From Rhodopseudomonas sp. B29 (lineage in GTDB: Bacteria; Pseudomonadota; Alphaproteobacteria; Rhizobiales; Xanthobacteraceae): 41,818 bases of DNA. Made by a program: the position numbers and the translations under genes. Location: contig NZ_BADD01000456.1 of assembly GCF_000333455.1 (NCBI RefSeq), positions 1 to 41,818 on the forward strand. Reading direction: 5' to 3'. Each line of letters begins with the position of its first letter. Position 1 is the first letter of the stretch. The notes under the pieces are model-generated. The model had not been told where the DNA came from. It saw only the letters and a list, made by a program, of their open reading frames with translations, and did no database searches. Shown piece after piece: positions 17,397 to 26,423 of this stretch.

Positions 17397-17608
17397 CGCA
17401 GACATCGTTAGAAGCATTCCGGCGGTCGCCTGTTGTCGTTTGCCGTACGGTTCCTTTCGCCTCCGCGGTCGCTCGAGCCGGACGGTGAGTAGCGGAAACC
17501 CCGATGGCACAACGCTGAATCATTTTTTTGTCCAAGCGTCTCAACGGCGGCGGCGTCAGCGCCAAAAGGCCTGACGCCGATTGACATTGTTGAGAAGCGC
17601 CCGCATCA

Positions 17609-17642
17609 AGCCGCCACATTAACATTTGGAAATGTGGCGGCT
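17609..17642 (+). promoter_or_regulatory. Perfect 12-bp inverted repeat covering the GTG start of the next gene
   Basis: AGCCGCCACATT (17609-17620) and AATGTGGCGGCT (17631-17642) are perfect inverted repeats with a ten-base loop. The GTG start at 17634 lies inside the right arm. A shorter alternative hairpin, ACATTT-GG-AAATGT (17622-17635), would compete with it. In RNA this could hide the start codon; in DNA it could be an operator. Confidence 0.45.
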
Positions 17643-19142
17643 GGCGTGATCGAACGAACCCTCTCCCGATCCGGTTTTTCTATCGGGCTGTTGTCGGTTC
17701 TGGTCGCTGCGGTGCTGCTGCCGGTCGCTCTGTCCGCGCTGGCGTTCCCGACGCCGCTGTACGACACGCGCGAATTGATCGCCTGGGGGCGGCACTTCCC
17801 GTGGATCACGCCGGTGCATCCGCCGATGATGGTGTGGGTGGGCGGGCTTGTCGATGCGGTTGCCGGTCCGTCCGGCATCGCGATGGTGCTGGTCGGGCAG
17901 CTGCTGCTCGCGGTCGGTCTGGCCTATTCGTATGGCGTGCTCCGGCTCGTGACCGAGCGCGGTATCGCCGCCTTCGCGACCGTATTGGCCGGAACCTCGC
18001 TGTACGCGGTCGTCGGACCGCTGTCCTGGGCGCTGAATGCCGACATCCTTCAGCTCACCTCGTGGCCGGCGGTGATCTATCATTTGCTACGCGCCCGCAG
18101 CACCGATCGCTGGCTGCACTGGATTCTGCTGGGCGCCTGGGCGGCGGCGGCGGCGCTGACCAAATACAACGCGTTCGTGCTGTTCTTCGGCATCGCCTGC
18201 GCGTTACTGGCACTGCCGACGTTTCGTGTACTACTCCGTCGGCCGGGGTTCTACGCGGCGGCGCTGATCTGTGGGTTGCTGTTGCTGCCGCATGTGCTGA
18301 TGGTCTACCGGTTTCACACCACGCTGACCTACGGCAGCAAGCACTTCCATGGCTTGAGCTCGCCGCTCGAGACGGCGAAGCGGGTCGGGTGCCTGCTGCT
18401 CGGTTATCTGCCGATGCTGCTGCCGGGCGCGTTGGTGGTGGCGATCGGGTGCTGGCGCGGCGCGCTGGCGCTGCGCCTGCAGCGCTTCGCGGTGCTGCGC
18501 GACGAGGTCAAATTCCTCGTCCTCGTCAACATCGCGATGTTCCTGCTGCTGCTCGTCTTCGTCGTGCTGCTCGGCCTCCAATACATCGTGCGTTACGGCG
18601 CGCCGTTCGCCCAGATGGCGATGCTGGCGCTGGCGCCGATGCTGGACTGGCGGCCCGGGCGGCAGATCGCGGGCGAGCGTCACACCGCAGTCGCGCTCGG
18701 CGGATTCTACGCTGTCGCGGCGACGGCTGCCTGCGTGGCTTATCTGGGGTTCTTCTCGCACAGCGGACTGCAAGAGCCGACCGCGGCGGCGGCCCGCGCC
18801 ATCATGGCCGACTGGAATAGTCGTTATCACTGCGGACCCGGTTACATCCTTGGCGACCGCCAGACCGTCTACGGCGTCGGCATCGCGGCCGAGCCGAAGA
18901 TCGATTCGCTGGCGGTCGAGTACATCCCGCGGACGCCGTGGTTCGATCCCGAAATCGTACTGTCGAAGGGAGCCGTGCTGGTCTACTCGCTGCCCAGCGT
19001 GCCCGATCAGTTCGCCGCGCTCTTCCCGGAGATCAAGATCGGCAAAGAACGGCAGATTACCTTGCCGGTACTTCGAACGATGAGCGGCAAGACGAAGACC
19101 TACACCTATCGCTTCGTGCCGCCGGGCGATTGCCGTAACTAG
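17634..19142 (+). CDS. GT39 / ArnT-like (GT-C fold) glycosyltransferase
   Basis: A 502-residue polytopic membrane protein with about nine or ten hydrophobic segments. The first loop carries the GT-C catalytic pattern: Asp44 in LYDTRELIAWGRHF, followed by PVHPPMMVWVGGL with His62-Pro-Pro, as in ArnT and protein mannosyltransferase-like families that use polyprenyl-phosphate sugars. A soluble C-terminal domain (about 380-502) faces the periplasm. The probable role is transfer of a sugar to a lipid, polysaccharide or protein at the outer face of the inner membrane. The start is a GTG at 17634; a second GTG at 17646 is possible. The start is buried in a strong inverted repeat. Confidence 0.82.
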   Translation: MAAGVIERTLSRSGFSIGLLSVLVAAVLLPVALSALAFPTPLYDTRELIAWGRHFPWITPVHPPMMVWVGGLVDAVAGPSGIAMVLVGQLLLAVGLAYSYGVLRLVTERGIAAFATVLAGTSLYAVVGPLSWALNADILQLTSWPAVIYHLLRARSTDRWLHWILLGAWAAAAALTKYNAFVLFFGIACALLALPTFRVLLRRPGFYAAALICGLLLLPHVLMVYRFHTTLTYGSKHFHGLSSPLETAKRVGCLLLGYLPMLLPGALVVAIGCWRGALALRLQRFAVLRDEVKFLVLVNIAMFLLLLVFVVLLGLQYIVRYGAPFAQMAMLALAPMLDWRPGRQIAGERHTAVALGGFYAVAATAACVAYLGFFSHSGLQEPTAAAARAIMADWNSRYHCGPGYILGDRQTVYGVGIAAEPKIDSLAVEYIPRTPWFDPEIVLSKGAVLVYSLPSVPDQFAALFPEIKIGKERQITLPVLRTMSGKTKTYTYRFVPPGDCRN

Positions 19143-19311
19143 ACCGGCCGTCCGACCACTCCGCTCCGGGCCTTTCACGCTATTTTCTCCACGGCCGCGA
19201 CCGGCTGATCGTTCCTGTTCGCATCCCTTGGCTCGACCGGCCATCAACTCCAGCTTGATTTCGGGGGCGTCAGGCCGTTTAGATCAAGCCTCCATTTTTA
19301 GCGGATTACCC

Positions 19312-20850
19312 ATGTTTCGCGATCGTTTTGGTCTGCTTTTTTGCAGCCGGGGTTCTGAGTTGCGGTGCCTTTTGTCGCCGGCACTTGCGCTCGTGCTATC
19401 TGCGCTGTTCTTCATGTCACCGGCCTGGGCCGGCGAACAGAGTTTCGACTACGCGCAGTGCCGCGGCGCCAAGGACCCTGCCGACAAGCGCGCGGCTTGC
19501 ACGCGTGTTTTGAACTCGGATGGGGCGGCGCGGCAGAAGGAGCGCGCGTATAACAGCCGCGGCTTGGCCAACATGGCTCTGAAGGACTACGGGGCCGCAT
19601 TGAGAGACTTTTCCAAAGCGGTCGAGTTGGATCGGACGAATTCGGGATACATCGACAATCGGGGATCGGCGTATTTTGCATTGGGGCTCTACGACCGCGC
19701 GCTCGCCGACGCGGAGAAAACGGTCGCGATGAGCCCTAAGGCCGCCTTCGGCTACGCAGCGCGCGGACGGGCTCATCGAGAGATGGGCTCATACGATTCT
19801 GCCATAAAGGATTTCTCCCAAGCTTTCGTTTTGGATTCGAACTGGACCGATCTGCTGTTGGATCGGGCTCTTGCCTACGAGCTCGCCGGTCGTCCCGAGA
19901 TGGCGGCCGCGGACTACGACAAGGCAGTGGCCTCGAGACCAGATTTCTGGTGGGCGTTTCGTCAGCGAGGGATGTTCTGGCAGAGATCCGGGAATTTCGA
20001 GAGGGCGGCCGCGGATCTTGAAATCGCGCGGCGATGGTTACCCGAGGACTCCGAGCTGGCTTCTGCGATAAATCGCTTGAAGCTAAGCACGCCGCCGCCG
20101 GCAATGCAGAAGCAGGCGAGTGCCGCATCTTCTGCGACCGTCGCTCCGGAGACACGGGTCGCCCTTATCATTGGAAATTCCGATTACCGATACGTACCGC
20201 CATTGGCCAACCCGAAGAACGACTCGTTGAGTCTGGCGGCCGCTCTGCGGCAACTGGGATTCACTACAGTCCTGGTGAAGGAGAACCTCACTCGCGAACG
20301 TCTCGTCGACGCGATCAGGGAGTTTGCCGCCGCCGCAGATTCCGCCGATTGGGCCGCGGTCTACTATTCCGGGCACGGAATAGAGTTGGGTGGCGTCAAC
20401 TACATGATTCCTGTCGACGCACAGCTGCGCCTCGATAGGGATGTTGACCTCGAAGCCGTGGAAGTCGGAAAAGTCCTGAGTGCGATCGAGGGTGCCAAAG
20501 GGTTGCGATTGGTAATTCTCGATGCTTGCCGGGACAATCCGTTCGCCAATCAGATGCGACGAAGCCTCGCCAGTCGCTCCATCGGGCGCGGTCTGGCTCG
20601 AATCGAGCCGGATGCCGGAACTCTGATCGTCTATTCGGCGAAACATGGCGAAGTCGCCTTCGATGGCGAAGGCAGTAACAGCCCGTTCGTCAAGGCGATG
20701 TTGGATCGGATCGGTACGCCCCACCTGGAAATTCGTCGGCTGTTCGATCTGGTCCGGGACGATGTGATGACCTCCACCCGTGGGAAGCAGCAACCTTTCA
20801 CATACGGGTCATTGTCCGGAAGCCGCGATTACTTCTTCGTCGCCCGTTAG
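19312..20850 (+). CDS. Exported TPR-caspase (peptidase C14-like) protein
   Basis: A 512-residue protein in three parts. A signal peptide (MFRDRFGLLF then LALVLSALFFMSPAWA-GE, cleavage near residue 40) is followed by at least four TPR-like repeats (about 75-260; e.g. AYNSRGLANMALKDYGAALR and GYIDNRGSAYFALGLYDRAL). A caspase-like domain comes last (about 280-512). The domain begins RVALIIGNSDYRYVPPLANP and has the catalytic dyad His355 in YYSGHG and Cys406 in DACRDNPF. Such bacterial caspase homologues cleave after basic or acidic residues; here export suggests a periplasmic substrate recruited by the TPRs. The ATG at 19312 was chosen for the signal peptide. Codon use looks less GC-biased than in the neighbours, possibly a sign of transfer. 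Stops 11 bp before a convergent small gene. Confidence 0.88.
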   Translation: MFRDRFGLLFCSRGSELRCLLSPALALVLSALFFMSPAWAGEQSFDYAQCRGAKDPADKRAACTRVLNSDGAARQKERAYNSRGLANMALKDYGAALRDFSKAVELDRTNSGYIDNRGSAYFALGLYDRALADAEKTVAMSPKAAFGYAARGRAHREMGSYDSAIKDFSQAFVLDSNWTDLLLDRALAYELAGRPEMAAADYDKAVASRPDFWWAFRQRGMFWQRSGNFERAAADLEIARRWLPEDSELASAINRLKLSTPPPAMQKQASAASSATVAPETRVALIIGNSDYRYVPPLANPKNDSLSLAAALRQLGFTTVLVKENLTRERLVDAIREFAAAADSADWAAVYYSGHGIELGGVNYMIPVDAQLRLDRDVDLEAVEVGKVLSAIEGAKGLRLVILDACRDNPFANQMRRSLASRSIGRGLARIEPDAGTLIVYSAKHGEVAFDGEGSNSPFVKAMLDRIGTPHLEIRRLFDLVRDDVMTSTRGKQQPFTYGSLSGSRDYFFVAR

Positions 20851-20861
20851 GCGCATGCTCG

Positions 20862-21164
20862 CTATTGGGCAAGCGCGCGCCACTTTTCCGCGGCTTCGAT
20901 CGCCATCGGCCGCAGCCGGTCGGCGGGCTGGCCGCGGTTGAGCGCCTTGGCGTATTCGCAGATCGCCATGAAGGTCGAAGAGCGGGCTTCGTCGACCGCG
21001 CAGGAATGCGCCTGCCGGCTGCCGTGGAAGTACACGATCAGGTGCTTCAAAGCACCGACCGCGGCTTGCGGTTCGGCCTCTGCCGCCTGCTCCAGGCAGC
21101 ACAAAACCTGCTCGGCGATCTCGGCCTCGCTCATCTCACGCTGACGCTGCAGGGATGCTCGCAT
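20862..21164 (-). CDS. Small hypothetical helical protein
   Basis: Up to 100 residues. If translation starts at the internal ATG at 21134 the protein begins MSEAEIAEQVLCCLEQAAEA. It is predicted mostly helical, with conserved-looking ALKHLIVYFHG, CAVDEARSSTFMAICEYAKA and EAAEKWRALAQ. I do not recognise a family. It lies 114 bp downstream of the hybrid kinase gene on the same strand and could be co-transcribed with it. Confidence 0.6.
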   Translation of the reverse strand: MRASLQRQREMSEAEIAEQVLCCLEQAAEAEPQAAVGALKHLIVYFHGSRQAHSCAVDEARSSTFMAICEYAKALNRGQPADRLRPMAIEAAEKWRALAQ

Positions 21165-21278
21165 TGGGGAACTTGGCTCGGCGGGGACCAGGAACGCAGA
21201 TCAGTCCGTTACCACGCGGGCCGGGCGCCCGGTCATGATCTGCCTCAAGCCGGCAGACACAAATCCTTGAGCAGGCCG

Positions 21279-24200
21279 TCACGCCCGCGCCGTCATGGCG
21301 CGGCGCAGGATCTTGGACAGGTCTTCGACCGAATACGGCTTGTGCAACAGCTCGAAACCGTGGCTGTCGTCGTCGGCCAGTACATGGGCGTAGCCGGAGT
21401 TGAGCACGATCGGTAGCTCGGGCAGCCGCTTGCGGATCTCGCGGCCCAGCGCGACGCCGTCCATGCCGGGCATCACCACGTCGCTGAGGACGAGATCGAA
21501 GCGTCCGGCGTCGTGGTCCAGCAGTTTCAGCGCCTGTTCGGCCGAGGTGGCGAGCACCGTCTGATAGCCGAGGTCGTGCAGCAGTTGCGTGGCGAACTCC
21601 CCGACTTCAGCGTTGTCCTCGACCACGAGCACCCGGCCGCGCTGGTTCGGCTGCGTTTCCGCACGCGTGGCGACGTCGTCGGGCTGAGCTGGCTTGTCGC
21701 TGAGCGGCAGCAGCAGTGTGATAGTGGTGCCGTGTCCGACCTCACTATCGACGCGGACGTCGCCGCCGGACTGCTGCACGAAGCCGTAGACCTGCGACAG
21801 CCCGAGCCCGGTGCCGTGGCCGATGGCCTTGGTGGTGAAGAACGGCTCGAAGATGCGCTCGATCTGCTCCGGCGGGATGCCGCAGCCGGTGTCTGTGACC
21901 GATATCGCCACGCAGGCACTTCCGCCTCTGTCGACGCGGGCCGCCTTGATCGTGACCGAGCCGCGCCCCGGCAGTGCGTCGCGCGCGTTGGCGACCAGAT
22001 TCACCAGCGCCGCTTCGTACTGATTGACGTCGGCCTCGACCGCGAGCGGCCGCTCGGTCAGGTCGAGCGTGAGGGTGCCGCGCGAGCCGAGCGCGGTCTC
22101 GAGCATTTCGGCGATGCGCTCCAGCCGTTCGGCCGCGTCGAAGACCTGCTTGTTCTGGGCGTGGCGACGCGCAAAGGTGAGAAGCTGCGCCGTTAGTTTG
22201 GCGGCCCGGTCGGCGGTATCTGAGATCGCGTCGATGTAGCGACGCGTCCGGTCGGGCGGCAGTTCGCGTCGGCGCAGCAGATCGGCCGACGAGCGGATCA
22301 CCGTCAGCATGTTGTTGAAGTCGTGGGCCACGCCGCCGGTGAGCTGGCCGATCGCTTCCATCTTCTGCGCCTGGCGGAACGCGTCTTCGGCCTTGCGCCG
22401 TTCGGTGATGTCGATCGCCTCCGGCACGATGGCGAGGACTTTGCCGTCGGCGGCGAGGACGGGGCGCATCTGGAAGTCGAGCCAGCGCCAGCCGTGCGCC
22501 GGCAATTCGACGTGCAGTTCATGCCGGACCACTTCGCCGCGCGCGGCTTGGGCAAATTTGTCCCGGATCAGCTCGGCCACGCCTGGGGTGCCGGTGAACC
22601 ACGGCGTCTCCCAATATTTGCGTCCTGACACCTGTTCGGAGGTGGCGCCGATCGCTGCGAGAGCCGTAGCGTTGCAATCGATCAGCGTGCCGTCGAGCGA
22701 TACGAAGCATTGATAGGAGTAGCTGGTGCCGAAGATCGAGCGCAGCCGCATTTCTTTCTGCTGCAGCTCGGCGGTGCGCTGGGCGACTTCTTCTTCGAGC
22801 CGTTCGTTGAGGTCGCGCAGCGCCGCCTCGGCCTGGCGGCGGTCGGTCACATCCTGGAAATACACCGAGATGCTTTCGCCGTTGGCCGGCGACACCCGGA
22901 CATCGTACCAGCGACCGGTCGGCTCGTGATAATTCTCGTAGGCTGCGCCGATGCGTTCTTCCATGGCGCGGCGGAAATGGGTTTCAGTGTCCGACCCCAG
23001 CGTCTCAGGATAGACGTCGAAGTAGTACCTGCCGATCAGTTCCTTGGCCGAACGTTCCAGCATGCGTTCGGCGGCGGCATTGACGTAGGTGAAGCGGAAT
23101 TTCAAATCGAGCGCGACAAAGCCGTCGCTGATCGTCGCCAGAATGCCTTCGGCGCGCTCGCGCGCCACCTGAGCTTCGCGCCGCAGCGCATATTCGTTGC
23201 GTAGCGCCTCTCGCCGGATCGTGGCGGTATCGAGATTGCTGCGCACCCGCGCCAACAACTCACGAGCGCTGAACGGCTTGCTGAGATAATCGTCGGCGCC
23301 GGCCTCGAGGCCTTCGACCTTGGCTTCTTCACCGGCGCGCGCGGAGAGGAAGATCACAGGCACGTCGGTGAGTTCGGCATCGTTACGCAGCGCCTTGAGC
23401 AAAGCGAGGCCGTCGAGCCGCGGCATCATGATGTCGCTGAGGACGAGGTCGGGGCGCTGCCGCCACGCCGCCTCGAGCGCCGCTTGGCCGTCGGCGACGG
23501 CTTCGACCGCGTAACCGTCGCCGAGCAGGCGTGAGATGTAGTCGCGCATATCGGCATTGTCGTCGGCCAGCAGCACGCGGGGGCGGCCAGCCCGCCCGCC
23601 CAGGGTATCGAGGCCGAGATCGTCGGGCGAGGAGGCCGGCGGCGTGTCGCCGCCGCCATCGCCTTCCAGCCAGCCCAGCGCTTCGTCGAGATACGCCTGG
23701 GCCCGGACATTCGTCGACACCTGCAGCGGCGCATGGCGCGGCTGATCGGCCGGCAGATGCGCGGTGCCGAACGGCACGGTGATGTGAAGGTGCTGCCGCG
23801 CCCCGGTTCGCTGTCGACTGTGATCGTGCCGCTGTGCAGCTTCACCAGCTCCTGGACCAGCGCCAGGCCGATGCCCGAGCCTTTCAATGGAGCGGCCGCG
23901 CGCACCGTCGATGCGGCGGAAGCGTTCGAACAGATGCGGGATCTCCTCGGCCGGGATGCCGGTGCCGGTGTCGCTGACGACCACTTCGGCGGATGCACCA
24001 TCCGCGGCGGCGCGCACGCTGACGCCGACCTCGCCTTGGAAAGTAAACTTGAAGGCGTTGGAGAGCAGATTGAGGACGATCTTCTCCCACATGTCGCGGT
24101 CGACATAGACCGGCTGCGGCAGCGGCTGCTCGTCGATGATCAGCCGCAGACCGGCCTTGTCCATTGCGGAGCGGAAATTCGAGGCGAGTTCGGCGGTAAA

Positions 24201-25532
24201 CGAGGAGAGGTCGACAGGGGTGAACTGCGCGGTGACGCGGCCGGCCTCGATGCGGGCGAAATCCAGCAGCGTGTTGACCAGCTTCAAAAGGCGCAGGCCG
24301 TTGCGGTGGGCAATTCCGAGCAATGCCCGAGACGACTCTGTCAGGCTGTCCTGGCCCAGCGTCTCTTCGAGTGGACTCAGCATCAGCGTCAGCGGCGTGC
24401 GAAACTCGTGGCTGACGTTGGAGAAGAACGCGGTCTTGGCCCGGTCGATCTCCGCCAGGGCTTCGGCGCGGCGACGCTCTTCCTCATAGGCATCGCCGTT
24501 GCCGATGGCCGCCGAGATCTGCCCGGCGACCAGCAGCAGGAAATCCTGATAGGTCGCGTCATAGGCCCGAAACGGATTGAGGCCCGCGATCAGAAAGCCG
24601 GAGCGGCCGGTTTCGCCGCTCGAGGCGATCGGCAGCACAATGGCTTTCTCGGGCGGCTGGCGCCACCCGCCGGATGGAAACTCGAAGCCGAACCGGCCGG
24701 TGAGATCGGGGACGACACAGGGCGCGCCGAGCTGCTGGGCCGCCCCGATCGGCCAGCCCTCGTCGCCGGCGCCCATCGACAGCGTCGCCTTTACGCCCGG
24801 ATGGTCGCGCTCGATACCCGACAGGCCGACGAGTTCGGCCGTCGCGCCGCCCGGCTCGACCAGATAGACCATCGCGAACGGCAGATCCCGCGGATTAGTG
24901 GCGAGCGCCCCGGCGCTCCGGCTACAGGCTTCGATGACGCTGCGGGCGATCGAAGCCGACGAGGCGAGTTCGCTGAGCAGCGCGAGTTGCCGCTCGCTGA
25001 TGACCCGCTGGGTATCGTCCGAATTGGCGCAGAAGATGCCGCCGGGCGTGCCGTCGTCGGTCGGGATCGGGCTGTAGGAGAACGTGTAGTAAGTCTCCTC
25101 CGGAAACCCATTGCGCTCCATGATCAGGAGCTGGGCCTCGACATAGGTGCCTTCGTGGCCGCCGCTGGCCTTCGCCAGCATCGGTCCGATATCGTCCCAG
25201 ATCTCGCTCCACACTTCGCAGGTCGGCCGGCCGAGTGCCCATGGGTGCTTGCCGCCGATGATCGACTTGTAGGGATCGTTGTACATGTAGATCAGCTCAC
25301 GGCCCCAGCCGATCCAGATCGGCTGCCGCGAGGTCAACATGATGCGGACTGCGGTCTTGAGCGCCTGGGGCCATTGCTCCGGAGGGCCGATCGGCGTGCC
25401 CGACCAGTCGTAGCCGCGCATCATCTGCGCCAGCTCGCTCCGCCCCAGGAACAACCCTTCGCGGCCGGCAGGCTCTTGGCCGGAGGCACCTTCCGGCGCT
25501 GCAAACTCGGACAACTGGCTCCCCAACCGCAC
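21279..25532 (-). CDS. Double hybrid sensor histidine kinase (PAS-GAF-HK-REC-PAS-PAS-HK-REC)
   Basis: A 1417-residue soluble sensor with no membrane segment. Order: PAS-like (about 30-185), GAF (190-345), HisKA with His375 in SHEFRTPL, HATPase, receiver with Asp700 in [13 protein letters not shown], two PAS domains (about 800-1040), a second HisKA with His1070 in [11 protein letters not shown], HATPase with [10 protein letters not shown] and [11 protein letters not shown], and a terminal receiver with Asp1351 in [11 protein letters not shown]. So two kinase-receiver modules are fused. Residues about 550-582 of the first ATPase are out of frame: the expected [18 protein letters not shown] is encoded in another frame (see finding). 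The start is a GTG at 25532 with no clear ribosome site; an ATG pair near residue 38 is an alternative. No output regulator is adjacent. Confidence 0.85.
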   Translation of the reverse strand: MRLGSQLSEFAAPEGASGQEPAGREGLFLGRSELAQMMRGYDWSGTPIGPPEQWPQALKTAVRIMLTSRQPIWIGWGRELIYMYNDPYKSIIGGKHPWALGRPTCEVWSEIWDDIGPMLAKASGGHEGTYVEAQLLIMERNGFPEETYYTFSYSPIPTDDGTPGGIFCANSDDTQRVISERQLALLSELASSASIARSVIEACSRSAGALATNPRDLPFAMVYLVEPGGATAELVGLSGIERDHPGVKATLSMGAGDEGWPIGAAQQLGAPCVVPDLTGRFGFEFPSGGWRQPPEKAIVLPIASSGETGRSGFLIAGLNPFRAYDATYQDFLLLVAGQISAAIGNGDAYEEERRRAEALAEIDRAKTAFFSNVSHEFRTPLTLMLSPLEETLGQDSLTESSRALLGIAHRNGLRLLKLVNTLLDFARIEAGRVTAQFTPVDLSSFTAELASNFRSAMDKAGLRLIIDEQPLPQPVYVDRDMWEKIVLNLLSNAFKFTFQGEVGVSVRAAADGASAEVVVSDTGTGIPAEEIPHLFERFRRIDGARGRSIERLGHRPGAGPGAGEAAQRHDHSRQRTGARQHLHITVPFGTAHLPADQPRHAPLQVSTNVRAQAYLDEALGWLEGDGGGDTPPASSPDDLGLDTLGGRAGRPRVLLADDNADMRDYISRLLGDGYAVEAVADGQAALEAAWRQRPDLVLSDIMMPRLDGLALLKALRNDAELTDVPVIFLSARAGEEAKVEGLEAGADDYLSKPFSARELLARVRSNLDTATIRREALRNEYALRREAQVARERAEGILATISDGFVALDLKFRFTYVNAAAERMLERSAKELIGRYYFDVYPETLGSDTETHFRRAMEERIGAAYENYHEPTGRWYDVRVSPANGESISVYFQDVTDRRQAEAALRDLNERLEEEVAQRTAELQQKEMRLRSIFGTSYSYQCFVSLDGTLIDCNATALAAIGATSEQVSGRKYWETPWFTGTPGVAELIRDKFAQAARGEVVRHELHVELPAHGWRWLDFQMRPVLAADGKVLAIVPEAIDITERRKAEDAFRQAQKMEAIGQLTGGVAHDFNNMLTVIRSSADLLRRRELPPDRTRRYIDAISDTADRAAKLTAQLLTFARRHAQNKQVFDAAERLERIAEMLETALGSRGTLTLDLTERPLAVEADVNQYEAALVNLVANARDALPGRGSVTIKAARVDRGGSACVAISVTDTGCGIPPEQIERIFEPFFTTKAIGHGTGLGLSQVYGFVQQSGGDVRVDSEVGHGTTITLLLPLSDKPAQPDDVATRAETQPNQRGRVLVVEDNAEVGEFATQLLHDLGYQTVLATSAEQALKLLDHDAGRFDLVLSDVVMPGMDGVALGREIRKRLPELPIVLNSGYAHVLADDDSHGFELLHKPYSVEDLSKILRRAMTARA

Positions 25533-25761
25533 TTTCGCTCGAGCCCCACAACGCGGGTCGGGTCCCGAGGTTCCGTGATCGTCAAATGAAATTGACGTTT
25601 TGGGCGTTCAGGATCGGCTAACCACGTTCCAATCTGCGCAGCGGGCGCGGGAGCGCGGATCGAAATACCGCGTTGAGTTGCAGCGACCGGCAGCTGCCGC
25701 CCGGTCGCGCCGCCGATCAGTCCGGTTCGGGGAAACGCCAGATTGATCGCACGAGCCCACG

Positions 25762-26136
25762 ATGAGTCAAACGAACCTTCAGCAACGCGACCAGCCTCGC
25801 CAGGTCAGCTTCAATCCGCCGCGCCCGGCCCGCTACGTCTCGCTCGATCGCAGCGCCTGGGGCGATTGTCTGGTCCTCGAGGTCAATGAGGATGGCGCCC
25901 GGATCGAGCCGGTCGGCGCGGGACCGATGCCGACCCAGTTCTACCTGCTGTTCACCAATCAGCCGCGTGCGGTGTTCCGGCGGTGCCGCGTGGACTGGAC
26001 CTATGCCAACGAAGTCGGCGTCCGCTATGTCTGGCCGAAGCCCGAAAAAGCCGGCACCACGAGTCCCGCGCCGTCCGATGGTGCTGCCCAAGATCACCTT
26101 CATCCGGACCCTGCGCGAGCCGCGTTGGACGCCTGA
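25762..26136 (+). CDS. Small PilZ-like domain protein
   Basis: A 124-residue protein with one beta-rich domain. The stretch RPARYVSLDRSAWGDCLVLE, then VNEDGARIEPVG and FRRCRVDWTYANEVGVRYV, resembles the short PilZ-type proteins common in Bradyrhizobiaceae, with the C-terminal CxVxWxxxxxxGVRY pattern. The classical c-di-GMP motif RxxxR is not clear, so ligand binding is uncertain. The tail after residue 95 is low-complexity. It lies divergent from the hybrid kinase and just upstream of the flagellar hook genes, so a motility link is possible but not shown. Confidence 0.65.
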   Translation: MSQTNLQQRDQPRQVSFNPPRPARYVSLDRSAWGDCLVLEVNEDGARIEPVGAGPMPTQFYLLFTNQPRAVFRRCRVDWTYANEVGVRYVWPKPEKAGTTSPAPSDGAAQDHLHPDPARAALDA

Positions 26137-26260
26137 CCGCAGCCGGCCTTGGCCGGCCTGTTCGCTACGCGCCTGCTTTTTGCGCCAGCTTTTGACGGCT
26201 CGCCCGTTACACAGGGTGCGGCGAGGACTCTGATCTGCGCGGTCGGCAAGAATTACCCGA

Positions 26261-26275
26261 CCCGGCAAATCCGGC
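26261..26275. promoter_or_regulatory. FlbD ftr-like upstream element
   Basis: CCCGGCAAATCCGGC resembles the ftr elements bound by the flagellar RpoN activator FlbD in Caulobacter. It lies about 70 bp upstream of the RpoN promoter of flgE, a usual enhancer distance. A similar GCCGGATTGCC sequence occurs downstream of the promoter near 26360. Recognition is from memory of the consensus. Confidence 0.4.
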
Positions 26276-26333
26276 TTGGTCCCTGAAGCCGCACGCTGCA
26301 ACTAAATAGCTGAAATCGCTCATTTCTCCCATC

Positions 26334-26348
26334 TGGCACGAGCCTTGC
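26334..26348 (+). promoter_or_regulatory. Sigma-54 (RpoN) promoter of flgE
   Basis: TGGCACGAGCCTTGC is an exact match to the RpoN consensus TGGCACG-N4-TTGC, with the -24 GG and -12 GC dinucleotides at the required spacing. It is oriented toward flgE, 75 bp upstream of its ATG. Class III flagellar genes of this type are RpoN- and FlbD-dependent in alphaproteobacteria. Confidence 0.85.
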
Positions 26349-26423
26349 GGCTGTGTTTGCCGGATTGCCTTGACCTTGGCACAGCGGCCGCAGGCACAGC
26401 GGCCCGAATGGGAGAAGTGAGTA

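Noticed and set aside
25580..25597. CGTCAA-ATGAAA-TTGACG hairpin followed by TTTT
   Set aside because: The stem is only six pairs and no gene ends there; it may be chance, or a weak operator upstream of the kinase.
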